Source: Ailanthus altissimus (Eukaryota > Streptophyta > Magnoliopsida > Sapindales > Simaroubaceae). Taken from it: 64,000 bases of DNA. Positions 1 through 10,971 of the stretch are shown in pieces. The position numbers and the translations under genes were made by a program. How positions within the stretch are numbered: the first letter of the stretch is position 1; each line of letters begins with the position of its first letter. Under the pieces are notes generated by a model that saw only the letters and a program-made list of their open reading frames with translations, ran no database searches and was not told the DNA's origin. The DNA is taken from positions 21,992,501-22,056,500 of the forward strand of contig OX327695.1 in assembly GCA_946807835.1 (NCBI GenBank). Direction: 5' to 3'.

Positions 1-119
1 CAATGTTTCATGCTCGCTCAAAATACATAGAAATAGATTACCACTTTATGTGAGTAAAGGATGCAATTAGGTTTCTTATCACATGACATATATCCATGAA
101 AATGCAAATCATAAACATC

Positions 120-475
120 TTCACGAATGCCTTCTCTTATTAATGTATTAACATTTTTAATGAATTACAAGAGTTTATACAGTACTTACTAAGTATTTAG
201 AAACTCTATTTCTTATTAGAATAAGAGTTTACATATAAAAAAAAGTCTAAAACTCACTCAAAATAAGTTGAACAAAGCCAAAACAGGAAACATTGGCAAG
301 TTACCATGTGATCAATATCGGGGTAAATAGTACCTTGTTTTCAACTTTTTGTTTTCATCCCTTTCTCGTAGAGTCTAATAGATATTCGTCCTTGTGTTCA
401 ACTCTTTATTGGTCTTTAATTCAAAATTAAATTAATTCTTGATTTTAAATTACCAAAATTCTAACAAATCTCTCT
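120..475 (-). repeat. Degenerate 3' LTR copy of a minus-strand LTR element (E0)
   Basis: This stretch aligns over roughly 350 bases with 1505-1838 in the same orientation. Shared landmarks are a run of the form TTACAAG-GTTTATA-AGTACTTA, the phrase AAACA-AAACACT-G-AAGTTACC, and GATTTT-AATTACCAAA near the end. The copies are strongly diverged, so the insertion is old. With a primer-binding-like site on the minus strand at 1091-1101, this would be the downstream LTR of a minus-strand element; similarity is lost below position 120. No coding potential is visible. Confidence 0.6.
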
Positions 476-559
476 TTAAATTAAAATCTCTCCAGGAAGC
501 TGTCTTAACGAACCATCCATTCCTTATCCAATGCTAAATTATCCTAGCTTTGATTCTAG

Positions 560-1080
560 TTAAATCTATGACCGACTTAAATACTTAAGGCTTATGACCA
601 TGGTTTTAAAAAAATTTGAATGTATCTTTTTTTTAGTAGCCATCATATTATGATTAGATATCATCACAACATCTCCATAGTTATATTCTTCCTATCATAT
701 ATTCTCTTTTACCCTTTGCCATTCCAGTGAGATAAAATCTAATATTGTCCTTGGTATGCATCACCACAATAAATCTATGTTGAGACTCCACAACATTGTT
801 CCAAGTACATAACTTCAATTGTGATTCTCACTCATAGATATTTAGACATATTCTGTATTCCTTCTTCAAAAGAAGCCACAAAGGATTCTATAACTTCAAG
901 TCTTCTTTACATACTAATCTTAGTTCCTCCACCCTTCTTTGCTTTCCTTTCTGATTGCTCTTCTATCTTTCCCTTGCAGTCAACGCACTGTACTTCTATG
1001 CTCTTAATCTTTTTCCTTATTCTTCCATTTCCATACTTGTGAGTCCCTATGGTTGAACAACTTATGCTTAACCATTGACC
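560..1080 (-). pseudogene. Possible gag remnant of LTR element E0
   Basis: Read on the minus strand just downstream of the primer-binding-like site, the sequence gives a charged, lysine/glutamate-rich stretch (for example RRLEVIESF and FEEGIQNM around 870-950), broken by stops and frameshifts. Such a stretch sits where Ty3-type gag begins, directly after the leader. The plus-strand ORF across the same bases is low-complexity and unlikely to be real. The internal region between the two repeat copies is only about 620 bases, so the element is non-autonomous or heavily deleted. The family assignment is an inference from position and composition only. Confidence 0.35.
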
Positions 1081-1090
1081 TTAACTATAA

Positions 1091-1101
1091 CTCTGATACC
1101 A
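1091..1101 (-). other. Primer-binding site of E0 (minus strand)
   Basis: The minus strand reads TGGTATCAGAG, the common plant retrotransposon primer-binding site complementary to initiator Met-tRNA. It directly follows the minus-strand 5' LTR copy (1103 upward), as expected. Confidence 0.6.
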
Positions 1102-1102
1102 A

Positions 1103-1838
1103 TTTATTAAGGATTCTTATGCATCTAATACATTTTGGGTCTAGTATTTAGCATCTTAAAATCCTTAGTGCTTTGTGAAAGCTTTCACTCATAAGTAAAA
1201 CAAGAATAAATAAGGTCAACCAAGAAATAGAGAAAACAATCACAAATAAGGTACAAGAATATACATGATTCAAAAATAACCACCTACATCCACGGTTGAT
1301 CACAGATCCTCGCTTATTTTATTTATTCTTTTACATACAACGAATCCCCTACAAGAGAAACCTAAAATATATAATAATAGAGAAACTCTTAAAGGATCTA
1401 CCAAGTGCTTTCTTGTGCTTATACGCCTAGTGCTCAAGTACTCTATGGTACTCTTCTGCACTTGCACCTAATGCCCTATAGCTATCTTTACCCTCTATTC
1501 TCTATCTTATTAATAATTCTAATATATTACAAGGGTTTATATAGTACTTATAAAGTCCCTAAAAATCTTAATTTTTCTTGGAATAGGAGTCTACGTATAA
1601 GCGAAGTCCAAAAATCACTCAAATAAGTCAAACAAAACAAAAGCAGAAAACACTCGTAAGTTACCGCGTGAACAATACTAGCGTAAATAGCACCCGTATG
1701 AAAAGTACCTTGCTTCTGACTTTTCAGTTTTGTCAGTTTCTTGTAGGTCCAATGTGTGCTTGTTCTCTTATTAAACTCCTTCTTAGTCTCTAACTTAAAT
1801 CAAATTAATCATTGATTTTGAATTACCAAATTAGTATA
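1103..1838 (-). repeat. Degenerate 5' LTR copy of E0
   Basis: This copy lies immediately upstream, on the minus strand, of the primer-binding-like site. Its distal half (1505-1838) aligns with 120-475. Together the repeats and the site define a decayed LTR retroelement whose lower boundary is not resolved within the window. The outer edge near 1838 is approximate. Confidence 0.55.
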
Positions 1839-1839
1839 G

Positions 1840-2639
1840 CATCATGCTTGAAAGACTCTAAAGGGCGCGTTTACAAGCAAAACCTGAATTGGTCACTCCA
1901 TTAATAATTATTATAGAGGTAAATTTATACTCTTTTTATTGTCAGAAGGAAGTTATGTAAGGGCAGGCCTACTTTAAAGCTTAGAGGGCCCTAACCCTCA
2001 GGCAACAAAAAATGTTATAAATAAGTAAACAATTTCTTTTTTCATTTTAGCTCTCAGAGTATTATTTTTTGCTTTGGTGTCTTTAGCTTTTCAACTTAAA
2101 CATTCTAACTCCTATAATATTAGACTTTAATCTACATAGTTTTTCAATTAATACACTTTTGCCCACCATAGTAGTAATTTTAGTTCCACGTCTGATGCTG
2201 TATTACTTTTTGATGTGTTTGATTTAGTTTTATATTTATTAATTATTGACTATAGAATTTCATTATATATATAGAGTTATCAAATAATTCTCAAGTTCAT
2301 CTTTTCAATTATTTATAATAATCTAAAGATTTATAAGCTTTTTTTCTCTTTTGCATTTTTTATTTTTTAGATAGCTTAGAAAAAATTCTTTCTCTGTTTA
2401 TAATTTTTACCATTTCGTTTAAAGAAGAAATGGATAGAAGAAATTAAGCAAAGACTATATAGATCCATTGTTATTTTATATCGATCACATTATGACCCAA
2501 AAATTAAGTTTATAATGTGAATGAAATCTAAATATATACAATATCAGTGGTTTTTATATTTTTTTTATTGTATATGGATTTGAATTTGGAGTTTTGATGA
2601 ACAATTACGTGGTAACAATAACAGTTTGACCACTTCTGT
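1840..2639. other. AT-rich stretch without recognisable feature
   Basis: No ORF, RNA gene or clear repeat is seen here. A weak resemblance to more upstream lipase exon sequence (around 2500-2560) was noted but is too poor to call. Confidence 0.5.
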
Positions 2640-2956
2640 CTTATGAACATTTATTTTACTATGCAATCAACGATTTCCTAAAAGATCTTTTGAGCAAATA
2701 CATATATTGATTGGTAATGCAGTTTATTTTGTGGTACTAGTAATTCTTTTTGTAGCAGTTTAATACTGCATAAGGAGAAATTATCATATAGATGGAAGGA
2801 ATCTATACATTCGGGCAACGTACCAAAGGATGGTATATGAGAAATTTGTGAAAATAAAGTTGAAAGAGCATAGGGTTTAATATTTAGATTTTTTTACAAC
2901 AATTTGCAACTTACATCTATCGTGAGTCTATGATTGCCACTATAAACGAAAGGTGA
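2640..2956 (+). pseudogene. Lipase (OBL1-like) exon fragment, degenerate
   Basis: This piece aligns co-linearly with exon 4 of the intact lipase at 33604-34220. Matching landmarks are TTACTATGCAATCA (2656; intact gene about 33860), CTTTTGAGCAAA (about 2687), CTATACATT-GGGCAAC (about 2802, encoding IYTFGQ), AAGTTGAAAGAGCAT (about 2855) and AACGAAAGGTGAG (about 2945). The last matches the intact exon end including its GT splice donor, so the copy derives from genomic DNA rather than from a processed mRNA. The GHSLG catalytic serine region is mutated beyond recognition, stops and small deletions are present, and the fragment ends abruptly where truncated LTR sequence begins (about 2964). It cannot encode an enzyme. 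Confidence 0.8.
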
Positions 2957-2963
2957 GTTCCAG

Positions 2964-4331
2964 TTGAATTTTTTTAATAAATGTAGTTTAATATTAATTG
3001 AATTTTTATTGGGTAAAGGACATTTAAACCCTTATGTTTTCATGAAAGTGACAGTTTACTCACTTTATTCTTTAAAATTACCTATTTACACCCCAAGCCA
3101 TTACTTTCTTCTATTAAAATGGATGAAAAATATTACAATTACTATAATACCCTTGACAAACAGTGGACCAATATTGATCAAACTTTGACCGTTGTTGATT
3201 GGCCTTGGACTAGCCTTGATCGCTGATTACTAGCTGCTAATTGGCAACTGATGGTAAAATTATCAAAATTGATATTATCAAACTCAAATTTTCATGATCT
3301 ATGTTATGGTTGACTGTTTTCATTAACAAAGCACTATAGAGGTGCCACAAGTAGGGAGAATATGGCGGGAGAATGGTAGTAACTGCTACCCTATCACCGC
3401 GGGACAGTGATCACCGTCAAATAGCAAGGGCAATGCATGCTATCGTTTCACCGTTTGATGGTGAACAGCGATGGCAGTCATCCCCCACCATATTCTCCCT
3501 ATTTTTGGTACTTATACAGTGCTCCGTTGATGATAAAATTTTCACCATTATGTAGATCACGAAATTTTGAGTCTAATTATGTCGATGCTGATAATTTTTA
3601 ACATTGATGACAGTCAATGCCAGTGAATAATTGGTAATCGGTAGTCAACAACTGATAATCGGTGGTTAAAGCCGATCTAAGGATTGATCAATGTTAATCA
3701 ATCCTTTTAGATTGTGCCACGTATTTTTTATAAGTTAAAAACTACATTGTTCTTATTTCCATCCATTTTAACAGAAAAGTTTAACGACGGGGGTGTAAAT
3801 GGTAATTTTATAAATTTAGTGAGTAAACCGTCCATTTTACAAAAACATAAAGGTTCAAATATCCTTTTTTCTTTTTTATTATATAAAAATGACTCAATGA
3901 GTAGTTCATTAATTAATCATTCCAATTTGTTTAGTGATCATTTTTAAATTAGATTGTAGCATATTTTGTGTAGAAACCCATTTAAGTGACTAGCGTAGAG
4001 TTTTAGGTCTCGTTGAAGCCCATTATGGGAATACTCAATTTAAAAATCCTAATTTTGTGCATAAAAGCTAGGTCCCCTTTTTGACCTTGACTCAACTATT
4101 GAGAATAATACTTTTTTTTTCCATTGAGAGCCACCAACTATCAATCTAGAATATAAAGAGGAAGACTAACTTTTAATCTGTTACAACGACCAATGACTCA
4201 ACAGTAATGGCTTAAATAAGTATGCTTTCGATAACCTATATTTCAATTGTTGTGTCTTCTTATTCATGTATGGGATTAATTCATAATTATTTAGTTTCAC
4301 AATATTATGAATGTTGATTGGTTTAATATCC
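2964..4331 (+). repeat. C1 5' LTR, 5'-truncated and split by a foldback element
   Basis: Bases 2964-3010 and 3881-4331 align with 18860-19354, the C1 3' LTR. Shared text includes AATATTAATTGAATTTTTATT at the insertion point (allowing mismatches), a CAA-TATTGAGAATA-TA motif, and GACTAACTTTTAATCT. The 3' end at about 4331 is followed by a primer-binding site. Everything 5' of 2964 that should match 18339-18860 is absent. Confidence 0.8.
3011..3871. mobile_element. Mutator-like foldback element inserted in the C1 5' LTR
   Basis: The ends are inverted repeats: the left begins GGGTAAAGGACATTTAAACC, and the reverse complement of the right end begins GAAAAAAGGATATTTGAACC. The inverted similarity continues inward for most of each half, for example GGGAGAATATGG at 3355 and its complement near 3490, making the unit a long foldback. 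It is flanked by ATTTTTATT (3002-3010) and TTTTTTATT (3872-3880), a 9-bp target duplication with one mismatch, as Mutator-like elements generate. The C1 3' LTR copy near 18885-18905 shows the uninterrupted site. The 60-residue ORF inside (3373-3555) spans the palindromic centre and is not credible as a gene. No transposase is present. Confidence 0.8.
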
Positions 4332-4337
4332 AAAATG

Positions 4338-4349
4338 TGGTATCAAAGC
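4338..4349 (+). other. Primer-binding site of C1
   Basis: TGGTATCAAAGC lies a few bases after the LTR end, close to the standard initiator Met-tRNA complement TGGTATCAGAGC (one mismatch). This fixes the orientation of C1 as plus. Confidence 0.75.
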
Positions 4350-6049
4350 CAATATACATGTTTAGGATGTACAATTAAAAATTAAAAGAAATTATTTTTT
4401 CTTTTTTATTATTTTCAGCAGAATATTGTTGCCATAATTTTATATGTTTCTTGTTTATGATTGATCATGAAACATAGGGCTTTTATTTGCCTTGATTCAA
4501 GCTTTAAATTGATATATTACATGTCTAATTTAGTTGTGTAATTTAAGAGAATTTTGAATTTTAATTTGGCCATGAACAATGTAAACCCTAGAAAAATTCA
4601 AATTTCTTCTTCCAAATTGAGCAAGATTGATTGTGTTTTTGTACAATTAATTATTCTAGATAGATTTAAAGTTGCACAAGGATCAAAGTCCACATAAGAT
4701 TTTGACTCAATTGTTGTGAAATCTTGGAAATTTGAGTTGGAAATAAAAGGCACAAATTTGGATCTTGTTCTTCGAATTTGACATGTTTTATCTTGTTATT
4801 TTAGAGATTAAATTGTCTAGGCACATTACAATTGAAATGATCTATAATAGCCCTCCAAATTCGAAATGAAAATACAAAGTTTAAGGGATTTTTGCGATCG
4901 AGTCAGAATTAGGTCAAATGACCCAAACATAGGCTTAACTCGACCAAAGAGAAGGTTGAAGATGACCTCCAGCCAAGCCATACAAGACCCACTTGTGAGC
5001 CAAGCATATGATGGCGCGTGCAGGCCCATCCAAGGTCTATTTTGACTTTGATTTTTTTTTTTTGTTGAACTCTATTTTTCATCCTCTATTTTTGTAAATA
5101 ATTTATTTATTTTTAAGGATGAAAAATAATTTTATCTAATTATTACTTTTTTTTGTTTTAAGTAAGAGAAAAGAATATTTTTTTGGTAAGATTTTCTTTT
5201 GAAAATTAATCAAAAATTATTATATATATATGGAATAGGAGAATAATATTCACTCTCTCTAGACTGAAACTTTTCTAGTATACTTTCCTAATTAGTTTAG
5301 TTACATAAACTAGTACAATAATTAGTTTAAAGATGTTGTTCAAATTTATGTGACTATACTTGATTGTTGTTCAATGAGAGTATATTTTGTGACATACTTC
5401 ATTTTTTTTATCGCATGCATAAATATCATTAATATGCATTATTGTGTTCGAAAATATTGTTTAATTTTCTCAATTTTGGAATGTTGCTTGTAACTTTTTG
5501 AGGTTATTTCATCAAAGTGGTTTAACTATAAAAGTTTGCAAGATCAAAGTTTGTAAGATTTGTATTGAGTTTCTTTTTTTTAATGGGGAAAAGGTTTAGA
5601 TTAATTGGTACAATTGCTTACCCAAAAGGGGTTATTGTACAAATTAATTTAAACGGCATAGAGAATGTTGTATAAGATAAATAATTTGATAAATTTGTTT
5701 GTCAAAAGGGAATGAATTTTGAAGGATTGTTTATTTCACTATTGTTAAAGAAAATATATAAGTTTAAAAGTCAATTTCTAGATTTATAAATTTTTTTTAT
5801 TTTTTTTTATCTTCATACTTAAAGAATAATTGTTTATTATACACTTTGCCCAAAGGGGAATTTATGATAATGCAATTCATTCTCATATATTTTGTATTGC
5901 TTATGCTTATATGAGCATTATATCTAATGCCCATAATTGAACTAGTTGCAATTTTGAGATAAAATTTCTTTTTTTGTGAACAACAATAATACTATAATTA
6001 AGACTTTGAATGGGTTGAATTATAAGAGATGAAAATTGGATATAGAGTT
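4350..6049 (+). other. C1 leader and upstream gag zone, no readable ORF
   Basis: This is AT-rich sequence between the primer-binding site and the first readable gag remnant. An ATG at about 4573 starts only a short broken frame. No other gene is seen; the 67-residue minus-strand ORF at 4826-5029 has no recognisable domain. Confidence 0.45.
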
Positions 6050-6716
6050 TACTTAGGGAATTATGGACATGAATATGGCTCTACGTGAATATCAACCTCC
6101 ACAACCCATTAATGAGAGCATTGAAGCTCAAAAAGCTCATCATAAAATGGATTAAGTATTATGGTAATTAAGAGATCCATTGCTGAGCATCTCTTTGGAG
6201 GAATATCTAAGAACAACAATGCTAAACAGTTTCTCACTATTGTAGGAAACAAATATCAAACATCTAATAATGCCGAAACTAGGAATTTGAGGATGAGTTG
6301 ATGCAGATTAGATATAATAATGAAAAAAGGGTGTAGAAATTTATTTTGAAATAGTGCACATTCACACTAAACTGAAGGCACAAAGGTTTTCCCTTTCTAA
6401 TAGATTCATTATTCATCAAGCTCTCAACACCCTACCATCTTTATTAAGCCAAATCAAGACTATGTACAACACCCAAAATTAGACTTAGGATGTTAATGAT
6501 CTTATCACTAAATGCGTGGCTGAGGAAGAAAACCTAAAAAGAGAAAAATAAATAAATCAAATCATTTTGTTGCCCCCTTTAAAGCTGGATACTAAAAAGA
6601 AAGATGAAAAAAATCTAAAAAACCCGACTTCCATCCTCATATGAAAATTAAGAGTTTTAAGAAAAATAGAACTGAGAATTAGAATGATAGAAATGTTAAG
6701 CACACAGTCCTAAAAT
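6050..6716 (+). pseudogene. C1 gag remnant (copia type)
   Basis: Patched across frames, the translation shows copia gag signatures: an SIAEHLFGGIS-like stretch (about 6178), HTKLKAQRFSL (about 6362), LPSLLSQIKTMYNTQ (about 6432) and ITKCVAEEENLKREK (about 6503). In intact families this part packages RNA and forms the particle. Several in-frame stops and frameshifts make it dead. A CYYWCK-like sequence at about 6713-6730 looks like the start of the zinc knuckle, and it is exactly there that the LTR of C2 begins, so the knuckle was cut by the C2 insertion. The family call is firm; the exact edges are not. Confidence 0.65.
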
Positions 6717-6721
6717 GTTAT

Positions 6722-8290
6722 TATTGGTGCAAGCTTTAAAAACCATTTATTTTCTGTTTCACAGACATAATATTATATAATCAATAAAATAATTATTTAA
6801 TAAAGAAAAGAGTTATTTATTCATATGTGTAAGCTGTTTCCTTTATTCAGTCATGCATTTAAATAAAGTACACAAATGAATGTCCAGATAATTCATTTAA
6901 AATTTAGATAGAATTATTGAAACTGTTTCCTACGGAAGCAGTATTATCCAGATAATAATACTACATAGTAGACACACTGAATGATTTCGAAAAGGATATC
7001 ATGAGATGATATGAATTCGGATGACATAATGGTTATGTCACTAAAGCAATAGAGTGGACTATTGGTTAGAGAACCGATTGTCAAACGTGACCGTCAAATG
7101 ATGAATCACATAGTATTACATGCAGTCAAAGATTCATCGTTTAGTCATATTAGTGTACGATGTAGTCCTTCAATTTGAGACATCATGATCGTAACGGTTT
7201 GGATGCGTATGGTTCATATAGTATATACGAATGGAGCTAGTCATACTTCGGACAAAAGTCTACTTGGTCATTTGTTGTTCGTTCGAGGAAATGATTGGTT
7301 GTCAAGACGGGATTTGTTGGCTCGAATATAAAGGATGAGAGTTACTGCTGATTCTGTCCAGGATTGGAGTTCCTAAAGGAATGTCGATAAATGTCAGAAA
7401 GTCAATTCTCTGGCCAGAGTATAAGACATGCTATCCAAAGAATTCGTGGTGACAAGTTCTGGACATATCGATTGACGATTTTGTAAAGTATCAAGTTCAA
7501 GATTTTGACATTTCATGAATCCAAAATCCATCAGGATTAGACAATGGAGGGATATTACCTACATGGCGAATATGGCCAGGAACAAAATTTTCAATGAGTT
7601 GTTAAGTCATTGTGGTTAGAGACTGTAGAACATTGCTAAATATATCCTATAGTCATTAGGCATTTTAGATTAGTCTAAATTCGACTCACGACTAACCCAC
7701 AATGGTCCCAAAGATCACACCATAGACCGTTAGTGTTAAGATGTGTTAGAGAGAGAGAGTTGATTATCCAGAGATGGTTAGCACCATTTGAGGATAATAA
7801 CCATATACATAAAGGGTTAAAAGGAAATAATCCAGAAATATTTTAAGAGTTAAAATATTTAGAAAATAATTAATTAGATTAATTATCTTAACATGTTAAG
7901 GTAATTATATAGTGGGCTTTAAAAGGCTTTTAAAGATTTTAAAGGCTAAACTACATTGATGGGCTTTAAGTGAATTAATGAGTTTACATGGGCCATGAAA
8001 TTGTCTTTGGATCAAAGGATTTAAAACCCTAAGTGCCATAAGAGAATTTGTGAAATTCTCGGGAAAAATTTATAATTTGTAAAAGGTTGGTTAGTATATA
8101 AACTAACATAAAGCTCAAGTTAATAAGAGAAACATTCTTAGGAAGAGAAAACGCAAAAATGGCTCTTATTTCTGTCTAATGGTTTAGCTATGCACATCTC
8201 TCACTCAAAAGTGATGCTGATATAAGAGTCTTGATGTTTTCTAAGTACAACTCAACCATTCAACCATCAAAGCAAGCTTGGACTCAAGGT
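6722..8290 (+). repeat. C2 5' LTR
   Basis: The 5' LTR matches 14475-15287 over two blocks: 6722-7350 with 14475-15060, and about 7960-8175 with 15062-15283. The intervening ~600 bases (7351-7957) are absent from the 3' copy. The end near 8290 is an estimate because the 3' copy is truncated before it. Confidence 0.75.
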
Positions 8291-10466
8291 ATGTTGCCTA
8301 TTTCATTAAAATGCTTCTAATGTACATTTATCTCATAAAACTGTGTACTATACTAATATGCATCTCTATTTTTTTTAACATTTTCTATCATTCTTACACC
8401 ATTTCTTCAAATTGTATTAGAGAATGAAGGATTTTACATGTTCCTTTAAGCAAAATCACTAGAAAAAGGCATAAATGTTATGATATATGTTGTATATTAA
8501 TGGATGGTAACATGAGATGCATATGTACAACTTGCATGTTGCATTTGATGCAAAATATCATAATGTAAGGTTATTTGTGATTCGACCATATGCATATGCT
8601 ATTAAAAAATAAATTATTTTTATTAATTCTAATGTGATTGGAATTGATGGTATATGCATGTGAACCATTAGACGCATGAGATGCATAAGTATAGGCTTAT
8701 AAGTTGTATATAATGCAACAAAATATTTTTATGGGACTGGTTTTTTTTATTTATTTATAATCTTATTATGTTTTTGATGTTGATTACATGATCAAAGAAT
8801 AATTTGTTGGGTTGGGAGCATGTATATGTCTAATATGATGATATGTTTTATAAAAGTAATATGGTGTGGCTATATGCAAGTGTTGTATATGGTTTGAACA
8901 ATAAATTAATATGTTGGATTGGTTTTAGGAAAAAAAATTCACGTGGTGAATTTTTTTTATAGTAAAATATGTAAAAGGTTATTAATTTGATTATTTGTCA
9001 TGACTTGCATAACATGCATTATCAATATTTATGAAATATTAATAATTTAAATTTTAAAGTGTTCAAAATTAAATGTATTATAATATGAGATGTTATAATT
9101 GGATGGGTTTATCTATGTCATGTATGAAAAATATTTGAAACAAAATAATTACTTACCATGGCATGAAAGAAATAAATTTATTATTATTTTTGAAATGATA
9201 ATAATTAATATTTTTGAAAATTTTAAAATATATTAAAATAATGATATGAGATATTATCATTACTTAATTTATTCAAGTTTATGCAGTTTCTTAAAAGTGA
9301 ATAATTTGATAAAAAAATTAATTTTAAAATTTTGGATAGAATATGATATAAGCATGATGATGCTTAAAAATTACAATAGTTGCATGCTCCAAAAATTTTA
9401 AATAATTACCAAATGCACTTTTGATGTTTACACACAAAGCAATAGCAATATATATGAGATATATATATTATGGCACTTACCAATTTTATATTCATAGTAT
9501 ATTAATTATTTAAATTAAATTTTATGGATGCTTTAATTCAATATTTATTCATGTGATTGATGAATGTTAGATTAAAGGGTTGATCAATGGGTGACATTTA
9601 TTTTTCAAAAAGTATTCAAAGGTTATAATATTTTTGAATGGCATGTAATAATAATAATTATTTTATTATTAATAATTATTTCATCAAGCCAACATGCCTA
9701 AGATTGCTTATGTAATTGGAGTGGCTAGATGGGAACCCGAAGAACATACGAATGGTGATCCAAACGGAGATATAAGATAGGATAAATAATTTATCTTAGG
9801 ACTATATTTTCAAAAACCCCATTGATCAACCCACATGCTTTATATTTTTATGCATGAGATGAATGAATAATTTATATATTAAAGCATGAAATTAGACTAA
9901 ATTTTCATATATTAATAAAATTAAAACCTCCCTAAAAAAAATTATGAAATTAATTCCTCCCAATATGGGGTATAATTAGTTCCTTAGTATAAATATTAAA
10001 TCTCAAGATTCTATTATGTGAGGGATATAATTTTTATGCCCCGGAAAGAATTATATCTTGTTATTGGATGAAAATTTTCATCTTGTCCAAGATTCTATTA
10101 TGTGAGGACTTGGTGGGAATACCATTTTAAGAAAGTGTATTAGTTTGGATTTAACTAGCCTAGGGTACCAAAAGTCTATTATGTGAGGTATCTAAAGTTA
10201 GGGCATAATAAATAAATCATAACTCACATGAGATGTGAAAAGAAATAGTTTCTTACTTATTAGAATTAGTTCATTAAGAGTCTATTATGTGAGGTTAATT
10301 AAATTTAATAAGAATTTGATTCTCCATTATGAAATTTAATCCAACATAAATTTTTGGATCGAGCTTGGGGAGTGTGAAATTCGAATAAATTAATAGGAGT
10401 TAAATAAGATTTAGCAGTTTTATTAAATTGATTATGACACCAACAAGCGAATTAATTTTTTTCAGC
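8286..10466 (+). other. C2 long leader, possibly an intron
   Basis: About 2.2 kb of AT-rich sequence separates the LTR from gag with no ORF. It starts at a good plant donor context (CAAG|GTATGT, 8286-8293) and ends at a pyrimidine-rich acceptor (TTTTTTTCAG|CA, about 10457-10467), only ~30 bases before the likely gag ATG at 10497. A spliced leader would neatly join LTR-derived RNA to gag, but this is inferred from splice-site consensus alone. Confidence 0.4.
10003..10295 (+). repeat. Four spaced copies of a TCTATTATGTGAGG motif
   Basis: The 14-base core TCTATTATGTGAGG occurs four times in the same orientation, starting at about 10009, 10092, 10170 and 10281, with unrelated sequence between copies. 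Spacing is roughly 80 to 110 bases. The core is conserved while the surroundings are not, so this is not a simple tandem repeat. Confidence 0.75.
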
Positions 10467-10479
10467 AATTTATATACTT

Positions 10480-10971
10480 GTGATATTTGAACAAATGGCA
10501 AACAACATAGTTCTCCCAAGTCTTCTCAAAATACATACATTGACAGGGCCCAATTATAGTAATTGGATAAAAAATCTAAAATTGGTTTTAGACTTCAAAA
10601 ATATTTCGTACGTTTTGGAGAGTCCGCTTCCAGCTAACATAGATCTTAATACTTCACAACATGAAAGAGATACTTACGAGCAATGGAAAATGGATAGTAA
10701 AGAGGCTAGAAACTATATAATGGCTTCTATGTCTCGAGATCTTTGGATGCGTTATGAAAAGATTTCAGACGCATACACCATCTTGATCTCCTTGCAAGAG
10801 TTATACAAAGAGAACTCCAAACTAACAGAATGCGAACTCTGTGTCTCTTTCTTCAATATGAAGCTGAGGGAAAGAATGCCACCTAATGACTATGTGATCA
10901 ACATGATGTCCCAACTACAGGTGAATGGTGTGATCCTTCCAAACCGCATCAGAGTGAATTTGATTCTTTAG
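10480..10971 (+). CDS. C2 gag, N-terminal part (truncated by TAG)
   Basis: This 163-codon frame is recognisably a copia gag of the UBN2/DUF4219 type. It shows LTGPNYSNWIKNLKLVLD (about residues 22-39), where the NY..W pattern is typical, ARNYIMASMSRDLW in the middle, and SFFNMKLRERMPPNDYVINM towards the end. The preferred start is probably ATG 10497 (MANNIV), since related gag proteins start just before this block; ATG 10480 is in frame. The frame ends at TAG 10969, where the family usually continues with a glutamine codon; the reading continues in frame afterward as FLPLSYKAF. The product would have formed the particle shell; a truncated gag of this size is probably non-functional. Confidence 0.8.
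   Translation: MIFEQMANNIVLPSLLKIHTLTGPNYSNWIKNLKLVLDFKNISYVLESPLPANIDLNTSQHERDTYEQWKMDSKEARNYIMASMSRDLWMRYEKISDAYTILISLQELYKENSKLTECELCVSFFNMKLRERMPPNDYVINMMSQLQVNGVILPNRIRVNLIL

Noticed and set aside
2290..2640. Extension of the lipase relic upstream
   Set aside because: Only scattered matches to exon 4; spacing does not fit.
3373..3555. 60-codon ORF
   Set aside because: Spans the centre of the foldback element; no domain, no context.
10003..10295. CRISPR-like repeat array
   Set aside because: Four short repeats with unequal spacers in a eukaryotic retroelement leader; no CRISPR context.
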